A stretch of DNA of 64,000 nucleotides, from positions 620,001 through 684,000 of the forward strand of contig NZ_CANMQS010000002.1 of the NCBI RefSeq assembly GCF_947500075.1. The letters run 5' to 3'. A program made the position numbers and the translations under genes. Below the pieces are notes generated by a model. The model did no database searches. It was not told where the DNA came from and saw only the letters and a list, made by a program, of their open reading frames with translations. This DNA comes from an uncultured Sulfitobacter sp. Its GTDB lineage: Bacteria; Pseudomonadota; Alphaproteobacteria; Rhodobacterales; Rhodobacteraceae. This document shows positions 35,359 through 44,235 of this stretch, piece after piece (within the stretch, counting starts at the first letter, position 1; every line of letters begins with the position of its first letter).

Positions 35359-36426
35359 ATGACCATCCAATTCAACGACGAAACCTTCCGCGACGATTAT
35401 TCGTTCCACAACTCCGAACGTGCGATCAAACGCTTCCCGTTTCCCTTCGACAAAGACAGCTACATGTATGCCGTCAACATGGAGCAGCACCGGGGCGGGC
35501 CTGCGGATTCCGTCTATGAGAAACGCTTTGACGTCGACGAGCACTACGTCTCTGAAATGCGGGACCGGGCGCAGGTTTTGGCGGACGACCCGCTGCGCTG
35601 CCAGTCCCTGCCGCATATGACGCTGGCGGGCTGGGACGTGCTGGAACTGATCATGACCTGCAAGGCGGAGGATTATCCCGACCTGTTCGAGCTGCACCGC
35701 GACGGCGACCGCTGGCGCTGGATCAACAAGCCGCTGGGCATTGATGACACGTTCACCTTCCTTGATGAGACCACGCTGCCCTACGGCCCGATGGAATACA
35801 TCACCCGCCAGACGCAGGGCGACTTTGCCGTTCTGGATCAACGCGATGACAACCTGTGGATGGACGCAGGCATGGTCACCACGCAGGCCGACTGGTCGCT
35901 GGATTTCGACATCGGCATGAACTTTTTTGAATGGCATGCGCCGGTGCCGCTGGCCCATGAGAAAGGCATCTTCGTGCGCGCGCTGAAGTTCCTGCTGAAC
36001 ATCCAGCAAGGCGCGCCTGCGCGGCGGCTCAACTGGACGATGACAGTGAATCCATTGCTCGATACCTCGCCCGAGAATTATCACAAGTGGGGCATCCAGA
36101 AGACCACCCTGACACCTCAGAATATCGGGGCAAAACAACACCTTCGGGTGGAGTTGCAAACCTTCTTCCGGCTGCCCCGGTCCAACGGGCTGGTGTTCCC
36201 GATCCGCTGTTATCTCTGCGCGTTTCAGGACCTTATGACCGTGCCGAAATGGGGCCGCCGCCTGCACCGGGTGATCCGCGATCTGCCGGAGGAATTGGCG
36301 ACCTACAAGGGCTTCATCGACAACCGCCCGATGATGCTGGATTACCTGTCACAGTTCGATGACGGATTGCCCACTTCCAACGGCATCTGGCCTGATCTGG
36401 AAACGGAGCCACCGCTGCAAAAGTAG
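35359..36426 (+). CDS. dmmC: Dimethylamine monooxygenase heme subunit DmmC (HODM/DUF3445 family)
   Basis: A 355-residue protein of the heme-dependent oxidative N-demethylase alpha-subunit family (DUF3445). It shows the family segments LPHMTLAGWDVLELIM, WRWINKPLGIDD, HAPVPLAHEKG and LRVELQTFFRLPRSNGLVFPIRCYL. This is the catalytic heme subunit that demethylates dimethylamine with O2 and electrons from DmmB. AGGAG precedes the ATG. It is the last gene of the operon. The cysteine in IRCYL may be the axial ligand, which is a guess. Confidence 0.87.
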   Translation: MTIQFNDETFRDDYSFHNSERAIKRFPFPFDKDSYMYAVNMEQHRGGPADSVYEKRFDVDEHYVSEMRDRAQVLADDPLRCQSLPHMTLAGWDVLELIMTCKAEDYPDLFELHRDGDRWRWINKPLGIDDTFTFLDETTLPYGPMEYITRQTQGDFAVLDQRDDNLWMDAGMVTTQADWSLDFDIGMNFFEWHAPVPLAHEKGIFVRALKFLLNIQQGAPARRLNWTMTVNPLLDTSPENYHKWGIQKTTLTPQNIGAKQHLRVELQTFFRLPRSNGLVFPIRCYLCAFQDLMTVPKWGRRLHRVIRDLPEELATYKGFIDNRPMMLDYLSQFDDGLPTSNGIWPDLETEPPLQK

Positions 36427-36453
36427 GCACCATTTGTTAAACAATTGTGCCTA
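36424..36453 (+). terminator. Stem-loop at the end of dmmC
   Basis: TAGGCAC (36424-36430, including the dmmC stop) pairs with GTGCCTA (36447-36453), and the inner ATTTGTT and AACAAT extend the stem with one mismatch. No U-run follows, so it may terminate weakly or protect the 3' end. Confidence 0.45.
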
Positions 36454-36481
36454 GCGTCGGCCTGTCTTCGAAGGGCAGGTC

Positions 36482-37114
36482 ATGGATACAGTTTTTGAGA
36501 GCATTTTCAGCGCGGTTGACGCCTTTATCTATCGGTGCAGCAACGATGCCGCCTATACGATGGAACATATGGCAGGCGGGGTGCAGCGGTTGATTGGCTA
36601 TGCGCCGGAAGACATCCTGCAAAATGCCAAGACCTCCTATGTCGACCTGACGGCGGAGGAGGACAAGGAACGTGTTTTCGCCGATGTCGACACGGCGATA
36701 GCAGCCGGAAAACCCTGGGACATCGCCTATCGGCTGATCCACCATGATGGCCGGGCCATCTGGGTACGCGAACGCGGAAATGCGGTGATGAAAGACGGTG
36801 AAGTCGCCTATTTGCAAGGACTTGTGGTGGGGGCAGGTGCTGAGTTTGATCTGCGTGACAAGCTGGAACGCCGGGTGGAGGAAGCGCGCGCGGCCAGTGA
36901 AGACATTGTCGGGCTGACCAAACAGATCACCAGTTCAGTGCGTGAATTGTCGATGCTCTCCACCAACGCGCGGATTGAAGCAGCGCGCAGTGGCGAGGCA
37001 GGCAGGGGGTTTGCCGTGGTCGCCAATGAGATGAAGACGCTGTCAGAACGCAATGCGGGGCTTGCAGACAAGATCGCGGAACAGGTTCAGCAATTTAATG
37101 AAGGGCCGCAGTAA
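36482..37114 (+). CDS. Short soluble PAS plus methyl-accepting-chemoreceptor signalling protein
   Basis: A 210-residue protein without membrane segments or signal peptide. Residues about 15-125 are a PAS domain (VQRLIGYAPEDILQNAK, YRLIHHDGRAIWVRERGNAV). Residues about 155-200 match the hairpin tip of MCP signalling domains (LSMLSTNARIEAARSGEAGRGFAVVANEMKTLS), the CheA/CheW contact region. The receptor stalk is very short, so only the tip helix pair is present. It may be a minimal cytoplasmic receptor or a signalling adaptor. The ligand is unknown. Confidence 0.72.
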   Translation: MDTVFESIFSAVDAFIYRCSNDAAYTMEHMAGGVQRLIGYAPEDILQNAKTSYVDLTAEEDKERVFADVDTAIAAGKPWDIAYRLIHHDGRAIWVRERGNAVMKDGEVAYLQGLVVGAGAEFDLRDKLERRVEEARAASEDIVGLTKQITSSVRELSMLSTNARIEAARSGEAGRGFAVVANEMKTLSERNAGLADKIAEQVQQFNEGPQ

Positions 37115-37199
37115 GATTGTCTGATGCAGGCGACGCGGGCGTGCAGGAGGAGGGCGGACAGTACATAGATGCCAAGGGCTTGCGCCCCGCAGCGCAGCG

Positions 37200-37940
37200 C
37201 TACGTGTTTTGCGGATAGCTGATGATTGACAGATACCGCGCAGGCAACAGCACCAGCTTCTCAGGGCCATGAGGCGCATCTGCGTCAAAAAACAGGGTGT
37301 CACCGGGTTTGAGCGAATGGACCTCATCGCCGTGGCGGTAATCCACTTCGCCTTCGAGCATATAGATCGTTTCAATCCCGCCGTGCTGGAAGGTTTGAAA
37401 GACATCTGACTGTTCTGTCAGCGTAATCAGATAAGGTTCCACAATCACGCCAGAGGCGTTGGACCCGATATGCCCCAGCAGCTTGTACTGATGGTTGGCA
37501 CGGGTGCCCTGGCGTTCAGTCTCAACCCCTTCGCCCGCGCGGGTGTGCACCGCTTCGCGGGTTTCCTCGAACCGCCGGAAAAAGCTGGTCAGCGGCACGC
37601 TCAGCGCGTTGGCAAGGTTTTGCAGCGTGGTCAGCGACGGAGAGGTATTGCCGTTCTCGATCTTCGACAGCATCCCGATGGAGATCCCCGTCAGCCCCGA
37701 AAGCTCGGCAACGGTGATTTCCTGCTGGCGGCGGTAGGCGCGGACTTCTCTGCCGATGGCGACCTCAAGGACCTTCTCACGCTCCTGTTCCTGCGTGCGG
37801 TGCGGGTCTTGGCTCAGTCTGGAAACCATCTCGGGATCAAGCTTTTCGATATTCACAACTGTGGTACTTTCTAGGTCTGCCCCGGTGTCGCGGCAATTCA
37901 AAAACACTGTCCCCGCAGTTAGTATAGGGCAGTTTTTCAT
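37200..37940 (-). CDS. XRE-type HTH plus cupin transcriptional regulator
   Basis: A 246-residue regulator with an XRE helix-turn-helix at about residues 65-125 (VRAYRRQQEITVAELSGLTGISIGMLSKIENG) and a cupin sensor domain (residues about 160-240: VYMLEGEVDYRHGDEVHSLKPGDTLFF-like strands). The N-terminal 37 residues are untypical; an internal ATG at 37829 gives a more usual start (MVSRLSQDPH), and neither has a clear ribosome binding site. It is divergent from the second GlxA-type regulator, 15 bases apart by the longer model. Regulators of this class often control amine or amino acid catabolism. Confidence 0.75.
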   Translation of the reverse strand: MKNCPILTAGTVFLNCRDTGADLESTTVVNIEKLDPEMVSRLSQDPHRTQEQEREKVLEVAIGREVRAYRRQQEITVAELSGLTGISIGMLSKIENGNTSPSLTTLQNLANALSVPLTSFFRRFEETREAVHTRAGEGVETERQGTRANHQYKLLGHIGSNASGVIVEPYLITLTEQSDVFQTFQHGGIETIYMLEGEVDYRHGDEVHSLKPGDTLFFDADAPHGPEKLVLLPARYLSIISYPQNT

Positions 37941-37955
37941 CTGGATGTAAAAAAT

Positions 37956-38954
37956 ATGAACAGCAGTGAAATTTCCCGGATCGGCTTTCTGATTTTCCCC
38001 GGTTTTCCCATGGCCTGTCTGACATCGATGATCGAACCCCTGCGCGCCGCGAATGAGATCGCAGGCGAGGAACGGTTCGCCTGGACATTGTTGTCAGAGG
38101 ACGGCGCAAAGGTCACCTCATCTGCCCATGTGGTGTTTGAACCCAATGCGGCCTTGGCCGATGCAGCCCCCCTCGACGTGCTTTTTGTCCTCAGCCGTCC
38201 CAACTCCGATTTCGCCGCCCCGCGACAGACCCCCGCCACCCTGCGCCAGCTTGCGCGCCACGGCTGCATTCTGGGCGGTGTATCGGGGGGTGTTTTTCCG
38301 CTGGTGCGGGCCGGGCTGATGGCCGGGCACCGCTGTTCGGTGCACTGGTGCTATGAAGCGGCGTTTCATGCTGCGTTTCCCGATATCCTTGCCACCGACG
38401 ACGTCATTGTCACCGACAACAACCGCTACACCGCGTCAGGTGCGGCCGCAGGATTTGACCTGGCTTTGCACATGATTGAGCAGCACTTCGACCCTGAGAT
38501 TGCCCATGAGGTCGCCTGCTGGTTTCAGCATTCCTCGATGCGCGGGCAGGGCGTGCGCCAGCGCGTGCCGCTGGTCGAAGGGGCAGGGCCTGCGCTGCCC
38601 GGTCTGGTCGCCCGCGCCGCTGCTTTGTTCAACGCGCGGCTGGAAGAACCCATTTCCATCGCCGAGGTCGCCGAACACCTGGGCGTCACCCCGCGCCAGA
38701 TCGAGCGCGCATTCAAGAAGGCCACAGGTCAAAGCCCTTCGCATTACTACCGCGCCCTGCGGATGAAGGCGGCGCGGCAATTGGTGCTGTATTCCAGCGA
38801 CAGCCTGCCACAGATCGCGACAGCCATCGGCTATACGTCGTCCACGCCCCTGCTGACCCACTACCGCGCCGCTTTCGGCGTCACACCACAAGAGGATCGC
38901 GCGCGGATCAACGACTTCCGGGTCACAGATAACCTGCCACTGCCAGCACGCTAA
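37956..38954 (+). CDS. GlxA-type transcriptional regulator (second copy)
   Basis: A 332-residue regulator. The N-terminal DJ-1/PfpI-like domain (residues about 8-190: IGFLIFPGFPMACLTSMIEPL, LDVLFVLSRP, GCILGGVSGG) is followed by two AraC HTH motifs (SIAEVAEHLGVTPRQIERAFK and QIATAIGYTSSTPLLTHYRAAFG). It resembles GbdR/CdhR-like regulators of glycine betaine, carnitine and sarcosine genes. It is convergent with the soxBDAG/mgd operon, so control of that operon is plausible but not shown. Confidence 0.8.
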   Translation: MNSSEISRIGFLIFPGFPMACLTSMIEPLRAANEIAGEERFAWTLLSEDGAKVTSSAHVVFEPNAALADAAPLDVLFVLSRPNSDFAAPRQTPATLRQLARHGCILGGVSGGVFPLVRAGLMAGHRCSVHWCYEAAFHAAFPDILATDDVIVTDNNRYTASGAAAGFDLALHMIEQHFDPEIAHEVACWFQHSSMRGQGVRQRVPLVEGAGPALPGLVARAAALFNARLEEPISIAEVAEHLGVTPRQIERAFKKATGQSPSHYYRALRMKAARQLVLYSSDSLPQIATAIGYTSSTPLLTHYRAAFGVTPQEDRARINDFRVTDNLPLPAR

Positions 38955-39020
38955 CGCCCCGAACTCCCTCAACAAAAAACGACCGGCGACAGGGACCTCA
39001 CCCCTTTTCAACCCATGCCT

Positions 39021-39048
39021 GCACCCTCGGCCTCCCACAGGAGGGTGC
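39021..39048. terminator. Inverted repeat between GlxA-type regulator and soxG
   Basis: GCACCCTC (39021-39028) and GAGGGTGC (39041-39048) are a perfect 8-bp inverted repeat in the 174-base convergent gap. It may serve as a bidirectional terminator. Confidence 0.5.
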
Positions 39049-39073
39049 CACCATACCACCGCCCTGGCCCCTC

Positions 39074-39087
39074 TTTTTGGCCAAAAA
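39074..39087. repeat. Perfect 14-bp palindrome in the convergent gap
   Basis: TTTTTGGCCAAAAA reads the same on both strands. It lies between the terminator-like repeat and the soxG stop. It could be a terminator stem with U-run in either direction or an intergenic repeat element. Confidence 0.5.
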
Positions 39088-39128
39088 TATCCCTGCGCAA
39101 CAGCTGGATCTGAAAGCAACGCGCGTTG

Positions 39129-39722
39129 TTACAATGCCGACTGCATTGCCGTGACAATCGCATGATGCAACGACCCGGCAGAGGCGCGGGGACCAAGGAT
39201 GCGGATAAATCCGTCCGGATCTCCACAGACCACGAAACAGCCCAGATGATGGATCTGCGTCCGCTGCGCATCACCGCTTTGCAGGCTGCGCATGTTGACC
39301 GGGCAGAGCAGTTCCATCACCGGCGCGATCCCGTCGCCAGACAGATCGAAACAGCACCAGCCGTCGGTCTGCTCCGTTACTGAGGCCGTTGATCTCAAAG
39401 CGGTTTTCACCTGAACTTCAAGGTCCTCATGGGTCGCGAAATCCGCCCCGATCATCCATTGATCCGGCCCCATCCACATGGCAGAGAAGGGCGCCGCAAG
39501 CAGCGCCTTGCCCGGACCGGGCGCCGCATCCCCCAACAGCGCCTTCAACTTCTTCGCACAGGCCTTTTCCTGCCCCAGCCGCGCCGCGACCGAAGCCAGT
39601 GCCAGATCGGTCACTTCCGTACAGGTCAGCCCCGCAACGGTATCGACCTGCGGTGCAGCGCCACCCAATGCGGTTATTGGTTCAAGATCATGCACGGACA
39701 CGTTCCCCCTCTGGATCGACAA
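39129..39722 (-). CDS. soxG: Sarcosine oxidase / N-methylglutamate dehydrogenase gamma subunit
   Basis: A 197-residue protein of the SoxG family, the GcvT-like small subunit of the heterotetrameric enzyme. Family features are the GPDQWMIGADFATHED segment, SVTEQTDGWCCFDLSGDG and the C-terminal LGPRASAGSLHHA. It overlaps the end of soxA by 35 bases and is the last gene of soxB-soxD-soxA-soxG. In the amine pathway the equivalent would be MgdD. Confidence 0.82.
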   Translation of the reverse strand: MSIQRGNVSVHDLEPITALGGAAPQVDTVAGLTCTEVTDLALASVAARLGQEKACAKKLKALLGDAAPGPGKALLAAPFSAMWMGPDQWMIGADFATHEDLEVQVKTALRSTASVTEQTDGWCCFDLSGDGIAPVMELLCPVNMRSLQSGDAQRTQIHHLGCFVVCGDPDGFIRILGPRASAGSLHHAIVTAMQSAL

Positions 39723-42618
39723 AATGAGCGGAGACGATATCGACCTCCACCGTCAGGTCCGTCACCGGAGAGACAAGGCGCATCCGCTCCCCCTCCCGCA
39801 GGCCACCGTTCTTGAGGAACCCCAGCCCGATCATCGACCCTAACGTGGGCGAAAACGCAGCCGACGTCACATAACCCTGATCATGGGCGGCATCCACCGG
39901 CCCCCCCAGCAGCATCAAATGCCCGCCCGCCGTGATCTTGTCGCCGGGATCGCGGGGTTTGATCCCCACCTGCATCAGCGCGTCCGCTGCGTTCAATCCG
40001 GGCCGTTCCGACAGTTTGGAGCCGATGCTGTCCTTGGCCTTGGACACCATCCGCCCCATCCCGAGGTTCAGCGCGGTGGTCGTGCCGTTCAGCTCATTGC
40101 CCGCCGCATGGCCTTTTTCGATGCGCATCACACCCAGCGCTTCGGTGCCATAGGGTGTGACGTCAAACTCTTCCCCTGCCGCCATCAGCCGCCGCATCAG
40201 TGCGTCGCCGTAGCGGGCAGGGACGGCGATTTCAAACGCCAGTTCGCCGGAGAAGGAGATCCGGAACAGCCGCGCCCGCAACCCACCGCAAACGGTGATG
40301 TTGCCGCAGGCCATGAAGGGAAATGCCTCGTTGGAGATGTCATGCACGGCATCCACGATCTTTTGCAGCAGACGGCGGGAATTGGGTCCGGCCACCGCAT
40401 ATTGCGCCCAAGCCTCGGTGGTGGAGATCAGCTGCACATCCATATCCGGGAACAGGCACTGGCGGACAAATTCCATGTGCTGATAGACCTTTGCGGCGTT
40501 GGCGGTGGTGGTGGTGACCACGAAATGATCCTCTGCCAGCCGCCCGGCGGTGCCATCATCCATCGCGATCCCGTCCTCGCGCAGCATCAGCCCATAGCGG
40601 GTCTTGCCCACAGCGAGCTTCGCAAAACCATTGCAATAGACCTTGTTCAGAAACGCCGCCGCATCCGTGCCCTGTACGTCGATCTTGCCCAGCGTGGTAC
40701 AATCACACACCCCGACAGAGGCGCGGGTGGCCGTCACTTCGCGGTCAACGCTCTGACGCCAGTGGGTTTCGCCGGGCAGGGGGAACCACTGCGCGCGCAG
40801 CCAGTTGCCCACTTCCACAAACACCGCACCGCGTTCCTTGGCCCAGAAATGCGAGGGCGTCAGCCGCGTTGGGTGGAACTCCATCCCGCGCATCCGTCCG
40901 CCAAGCACACCAATCGCCGTAGGCGTATAGGGGGGGCGGAAAATCGTCGTGCCCACTTCCGGGATCGCCTTGCCCGCGAGTTCCGCCATGATCGCAAGGC
41001 CGCCCATGTTCGATGTCTTGCCCTGATCGGTCGCCATGCCCAGCGTGGTGTAGCGCTTGAGGTGTTCAACGGACCGGAAGCCCTCCTGATGGCTCAGCTT
41101 CACGTCTTTGACGGTAACATCGTTCTGTTGGTCGAGCCATGCCCGCGAACAGCCTTCGACATACCAAAATGGCGTCTGGGAGACCGGCGCATCCTCTGCC
41201 TTGGGGGCTTTGGCGGCTTTGACACCCATCATTTTTGCAGCCGCTTTCGCGCCGGAGGTCAGCGCGCCATGGGTGGAGAAGACGCCATTCGCAGCCCCCG
41301 CAACCTGCATCCCCGGCGGCAATTCACCACCGGGCACAAACGCCGCCAAACCGTCATCCCACGTGGGCCGCCCGCGCTGATGGCAGGTCAGATGCACGTT
41401 CGGGTTCCACCCGCCCGACACACCAAGCGCGCCGCATTCGACGGTGCGCATACTGCCATCCGCTTGTTTTACTTCAACAAACGTCAGGCCCCGACGGCCC
41501 TTGCTGTCCACCACCTGACCGCCCCGGATCACCTCATAGGCATCCGCCAGCGGTGCATCTGCGCGGGTGTCGATCACGGCGGCGACCTTCACACCGCGCG
41601 CCTGCAGGTCAACGGCCGTGCGGTGCCCGTCGTCGTTGTTGGTGAACACCGCCACCCGCTGTGCAGGCGTGGCGGCATAGCGGTTGACATAGGTGCGCAC
41701 CGCACCGGCCAGCATGATGCCGGGACGGTCGTTGTTCTCAAACGCGATGGGGCGTTCGGTGGCGCCGGCACAGAGCAGCGATTGCTTTGCATAAATGCGC
41801 CAGAGGATCTGGCGGGGTTTGCCCACGTCGGGGGTGTGCAGATGGTCGCTGACCCGCTCCACCGCGCCATAGATGCCATGATCAAACGCACCAATCACCG
41901 TGGTGCGCGACATCAGCCGCACATTGGGCAGGCTGGAGAGTTCAGCGATCGTCGCGTTCAGCCAGTCACCCGTTTCCAGCAACCCGGTTTCCGCGTTCAA
42001 CCGCCCGCCAAGGGCGAAATCCTCATCGGCCAGAATGACTTCCTTGCCGCCACGCCCTGCCGTGAGGGCGGCCATCAGCCCCGCAGGCCCCGCACCAATG
42101 ATCAGCAGGTCACAGTGCCGAAACCCCTTGTCATAGGCATCCGGGTCCGCGCGCATCGACAAAGAGCCAAGCCCCGCCGCCTTGCGGATAATCGGCTCAT
42201 AGAGTTTTTCCCAGAACGCCGCAGGCCACATGAAGGTCTTGTAATAGAACCCCGCCGTCAGGAAGTTCGAAAACCGGTCGTTGATCGCCATCGCGTCAAA
42301 GGCAAGGCTGGGCCAGCGGTTCTGTGATTTGGCCAGCAACCCGTTATACAGCTCCGCCGTCGTCGCCCGCGTGTTGGGTTCCTGCCGCGCGCCGCCGCGC
42401 AGCTCGACAATGGCGTTCGGTTCCTCCGACCCGGCGGTCAGTGGCCCCCGTGGGCGATGATACTTGAATGACCGTCCCATCAGCCGCACGTTGTTGGCCA
42501 GCAGGGCAGAGGCCAGCGTATCGCCCGGATGCCCCTCATAGCTTTTGCCATCGAACATGAATTTCAACGTGGTGGCGCGGTCAATCAACCCGCCGGAAAC
42601 GCGGTTTTTCTGGGTCAT
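39688..42618 (-). CDS. soxA: Sarcosine oxidase / N-methylglutamate dehydrogenase alpha subunit
   Basis: A 976-residue flavoprotein. The N-terminal 100 residues are ferredoxin-like (DRATTLKFMFDGKSYEGHPGDTLASALLANNVRLMG), an NAD-binding Rossmann core follows (LLIIGAGPAGLMAA, VLADEDFALGGRL), and the C-terminal 400 residues are a GcvT-like folate-binding domain (VGVCDCTTLGKIDVQG, YGTEALGVMRIEKGH). The enzyme oxidises an N-methyl amino acid and passes the methyl group to tetrahydrofolate. Whether it acts on sarcosine or on N-methylglutamate (MgdC) cannot be told from sequence alone; gmaS and mgs genes nearby favour the latter. Confidence 0.85.
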   Translation of the reverse strand: MTQKNRVSGGLIDRATTLKFMFDGKSYEGHPGDTLASALLANNVRLMGRSFKYHRPRGPLTAGSEEPNAIVELRGGARQEPNTRATTAELYNGLLAKSQNRWPSLAFDAMAINDRFSNFLTAGFYYKTFMWPAAFWEKLYEPIIRKAAGLGSLSMRADPDAYDKGFRHCDLLIIGAGPAGLMAALTAGRGGKEVILADEDFALGGRLNAETGLLETGDWLNATIAELSSLPNVRLMSRTTVIGAFDHGIYGAVERVSDHLHTPDVGKPRQILWRIYAKQSLLCAGATERPIAFENNDRPGIMLAGAVRTYVNRYAATPAQRVAVFTNNDDGHRTAVDLQARGVKVAAVIDTRADAPLADAYEVIRGGQVVDSKGRRGLTFVEVKQADGSMRTVECGALGVSGGWNPNVHLTCHQRGRPTWDDGLAAFVPGGELPPGMQVAGAANGVFSTHGALTSGAKAAAKMMGVKAAKAPKAEDAPVSQTPFWYVEGCSRAWLDQQNDVTVKDVKLSHQEGFRSVEHLKRYTTLGMATDQGKTSNMGGLAIMAELAGKAIPEVGTTIFRPPYTPTAIGVLGGRMRGMEFHPTRLTPSHFWAKERGAVFVEVGNWLRAQWFPLPGETHWRQSVDREVTATRASVGVCDCTTLGKIDVQGTDAAAFLNKVYCNGFAKLAVGKTRYGLMLREDGIAMDDGTAGRLAEDHFVVTTTTANAAKVYQHMEFVRQCLFPDMDVQLISTTEAWAQYAVAGPNSRRLLQKIVDAVHDISNEAFPFMACGNITVCGGLRARLFRISFSGELAFEIAVPARYGDALMRRLMAAGEEFDVTPYGTEALGVMRIEKGHAAGNELNGTTTALNLGMGRMVSKAKDSIGSKLSERPGLNAADALMQVGIKPRDPGDKITAGGHLMLLGGPVDAAHDQGYVTSAAFSPTLGSMIGLGFLKNGGLREGERMRLVSPVTDLTVEVDIVSAHFVDPEGERVRA

Positions 42619-42899
42619 TTACTTCTTCCTTGCGCACGCGCCACATCGCGGGCCATCTCTACGGAGGTAATCTCATGGGTCAGCGTGTTGCGTGTCACCA
42701 CCAGCCAGGACCGGTCGCCACCTTCGTGAAACCACAGCTCGCGCAACTCTCCCGCCGGGTTGTCGCGCAGGTAGCCGTAGGCGTGCCAGTCTTCCGCCGT
42801 TGCGGTTTCGGGATCAGGACGGTCGATCAGGCTCGCATCGCCCAGATACACAAACTCAGCGCTGTCACGCGGGCCCAGAAGGGGGTGATTGATAATCAT
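42615..42899 (-). CDS. soxD: Sarcosine oxidase / N-methylglutamate dehydrogenase delta subunit lacking zinc cysteines
   Basis: A 94-residue delta subunit whose fold markers remain: GPRDSAEFVYLGDA at the start, NPAGELRELWFHEGGDRSW and RNTLTHEI. In classical SoxD a CPxCG motif precedes GPR and a later H-x3-C completes a zinc site. Here the first motif reads HPLLGPR and the later cysteine is Asp, so only the histidine remains. It overlaps soxB and soxA by a few bases each. It may be the MgdB-type variant. Confidence 0.82.
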   Translation of the reverse strand: MIINHPLLGPRDSAEFVYLGDASLIDRPDPETATAEDWHAYGYLRDNPAGELRELWFHEGGDRSWLVVTRNTLTHEITSVEMARDVARAQGRSK

Positions 42900-44149
42900 C
42901 AGTGCAAATTGGGCTGATTGCCCATCCCTTTTTCGTCAATCATGTGACCGGTGCGAAACCGGTCAAAGCGGTAAGCGGTGGCGGTTTCATGCGGCGTGTC
43001 CCGCGCCAGCAAATGCGCATAGGCATAGCCCGAGGCCGGCGTCGCCTTGAACCCGCCGTAACACCAGCCGCCGTTGAAATAGAGGCCCTCAATATGTGTC
43101 CGGTCGATGATGGGTGAGCCATCCATCGACATGTCCATGATCCCGCCCCACATGCGCAGCAGGCGCGCACGGCCAATCATCGGCATGATCGCCATGCCGC
43201 CTTCGCAGACGTCTTCGACCACCGGCAGGTTGCCCCGCTGGGCGTAGGAATTGTAGCCGTCGATGTCGCCGCCAAAGACCAGCCCGCCCTTGTCGGACTG
43301 GCTGACATAGAAATGCCCCGCGCCGAAGGTGATCACGCCGGGTAGCACAGGCTTCAACCCTTCGGAGACGAAAGCCTGCAACACATGGCTTTCAATCGGC
43401 AGGCGCATGTCGGCCTTGGCCATCAAGCGGCCAGAGGACCCCGCGACGGCACAGCCCACCTTCTTGGCCCCGATAAACCCGCGAGAGGTCTCAACCCCCA
43501 GACATTTCCCGTTCTCGATCCGGAACCCGGTGACTTCGCAATTCTGAATGATATCAACGCCATGGCTGTCTGCGGATCGGGCAAAGCCCCAGGCGACCGC
43601 ATCATGACGCACCGTGCCGCCGCGCCGCTGGGCCAACCCGCCCTTGATCGGGAACCGCGCATCATCGAAGTTCAGGAACGGATACTCCCGTTTGATCGCC
43701 GCCAGATCGAGGTATTCCGCATCCGCCCCGTTCAGCATCATCGCATTGCCGCGCCGGATGAAGGCATCGCGTTGGGCGTCGGAATGGATCAGGTTCATGA
43801 TCCCGCGCTGGCTGACCATCGCGTTGTAATTCAGGTCCTGTTCCAATCCTTCCCACAGCTTGAGGGAGAATTCATAAAACGGCTCGTTCCCGTCCAGCAG
43901 ATAGTTCGAGCGGATAATCGTCGTGTTCCGCCCCACGTTGCCGCCACCGATCCAGCCTTTCTCGATCACGGCGACGTTCCGCTCCCCGTACACCTTCGCC
44001 AGATAATGCGCCGTGGCCAGCCCGTGCCCGCCGCCGCCAATGATAATGATGTCATAGGAGGGCTTCGGCTCAGGATCACGCCACGCGGGTTTCCAACCCT
44101 TGTGCCCTGTCAAAGCTTGCTTGATGACGTTGAAACCGGAATAGCGCAT
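42899..44149 (-). CDS. soxB: Sarcosine oxidase / N-methylglutamate dehydrogenase beta subunit
   Basis: A 416-residue FAD/FMN-dependent oxidoreductase of the DAO fold. The dinucleotide motif IIIIGGGGHGLATAHYLAK is at about 34-52, GGNVGRNTTIIRSNYL follows, and RRGGTVRHDAVAWGFAR contains the histidine expected to hold FMN covalently. The C-terminus has SPIIDRTHIEGLYFNGGWCYGGFKATPASG. It is the first gene of the four-subunit operon and corresponds to MgdA if the enzyme is N-methylglutamate dehydrogenase. The 86-base gap upstream separates it from the kinase gene, so a promoter may lie there. Confidence 0.87.
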   Translation of the reverse strand: MRYSGFNVIKQALTGHKGWKPAWRDPEPKPSYDIIIIGGGGHGLATAHYLAKVYGERNVAVIEKGWIGGGNVGRNTTIIRSNYLLDGNEPFYEFSLKLWEGLEQDLNYNAMVSQRGIMNLIHSDAQRDAFIRRGNAMMLNGADAEYLDLAAIKREYPFLNFDDARFPIKGGLAQRRGGTVRHDAVAWGFARSADSHGVDIIQNCEVTGFRIENGKCLGVETSRGFIGAKKVGCAVAGSSGRLMAKADMRLPIESHVLQAFVSEGLKPVLPGVITFGAGHFYVSQSDKGGLVFGGDIDGYNSYAQRGNLPVVEDVCEGGMAIMPMIGRARLLRMWGGIMDMSMDGSPIIDRTHIEGLYFNGGWCYGGFKATPASGYAYAHLLARDTPHETATAYRFDRFRTGHMIDEKGMGNQPNLH

Positions 44150-44235
44150 GGAATCAGACTCCTCTGGTTTGAAAGTCGCTTATTTGCGCTGACCTGTCCC
44201 TCTGAAACCCGACATGGCGTTTGTCAAATCGGACC

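Noticed and set aside
39883-42327. Long open frame on the plus strand (about 814 codons) opposite soxA
   Set aside because: soxA is a full-length multi-domain match; the plus frame encodes only His/Arg/Gln-rich sequence without recognisable domains.
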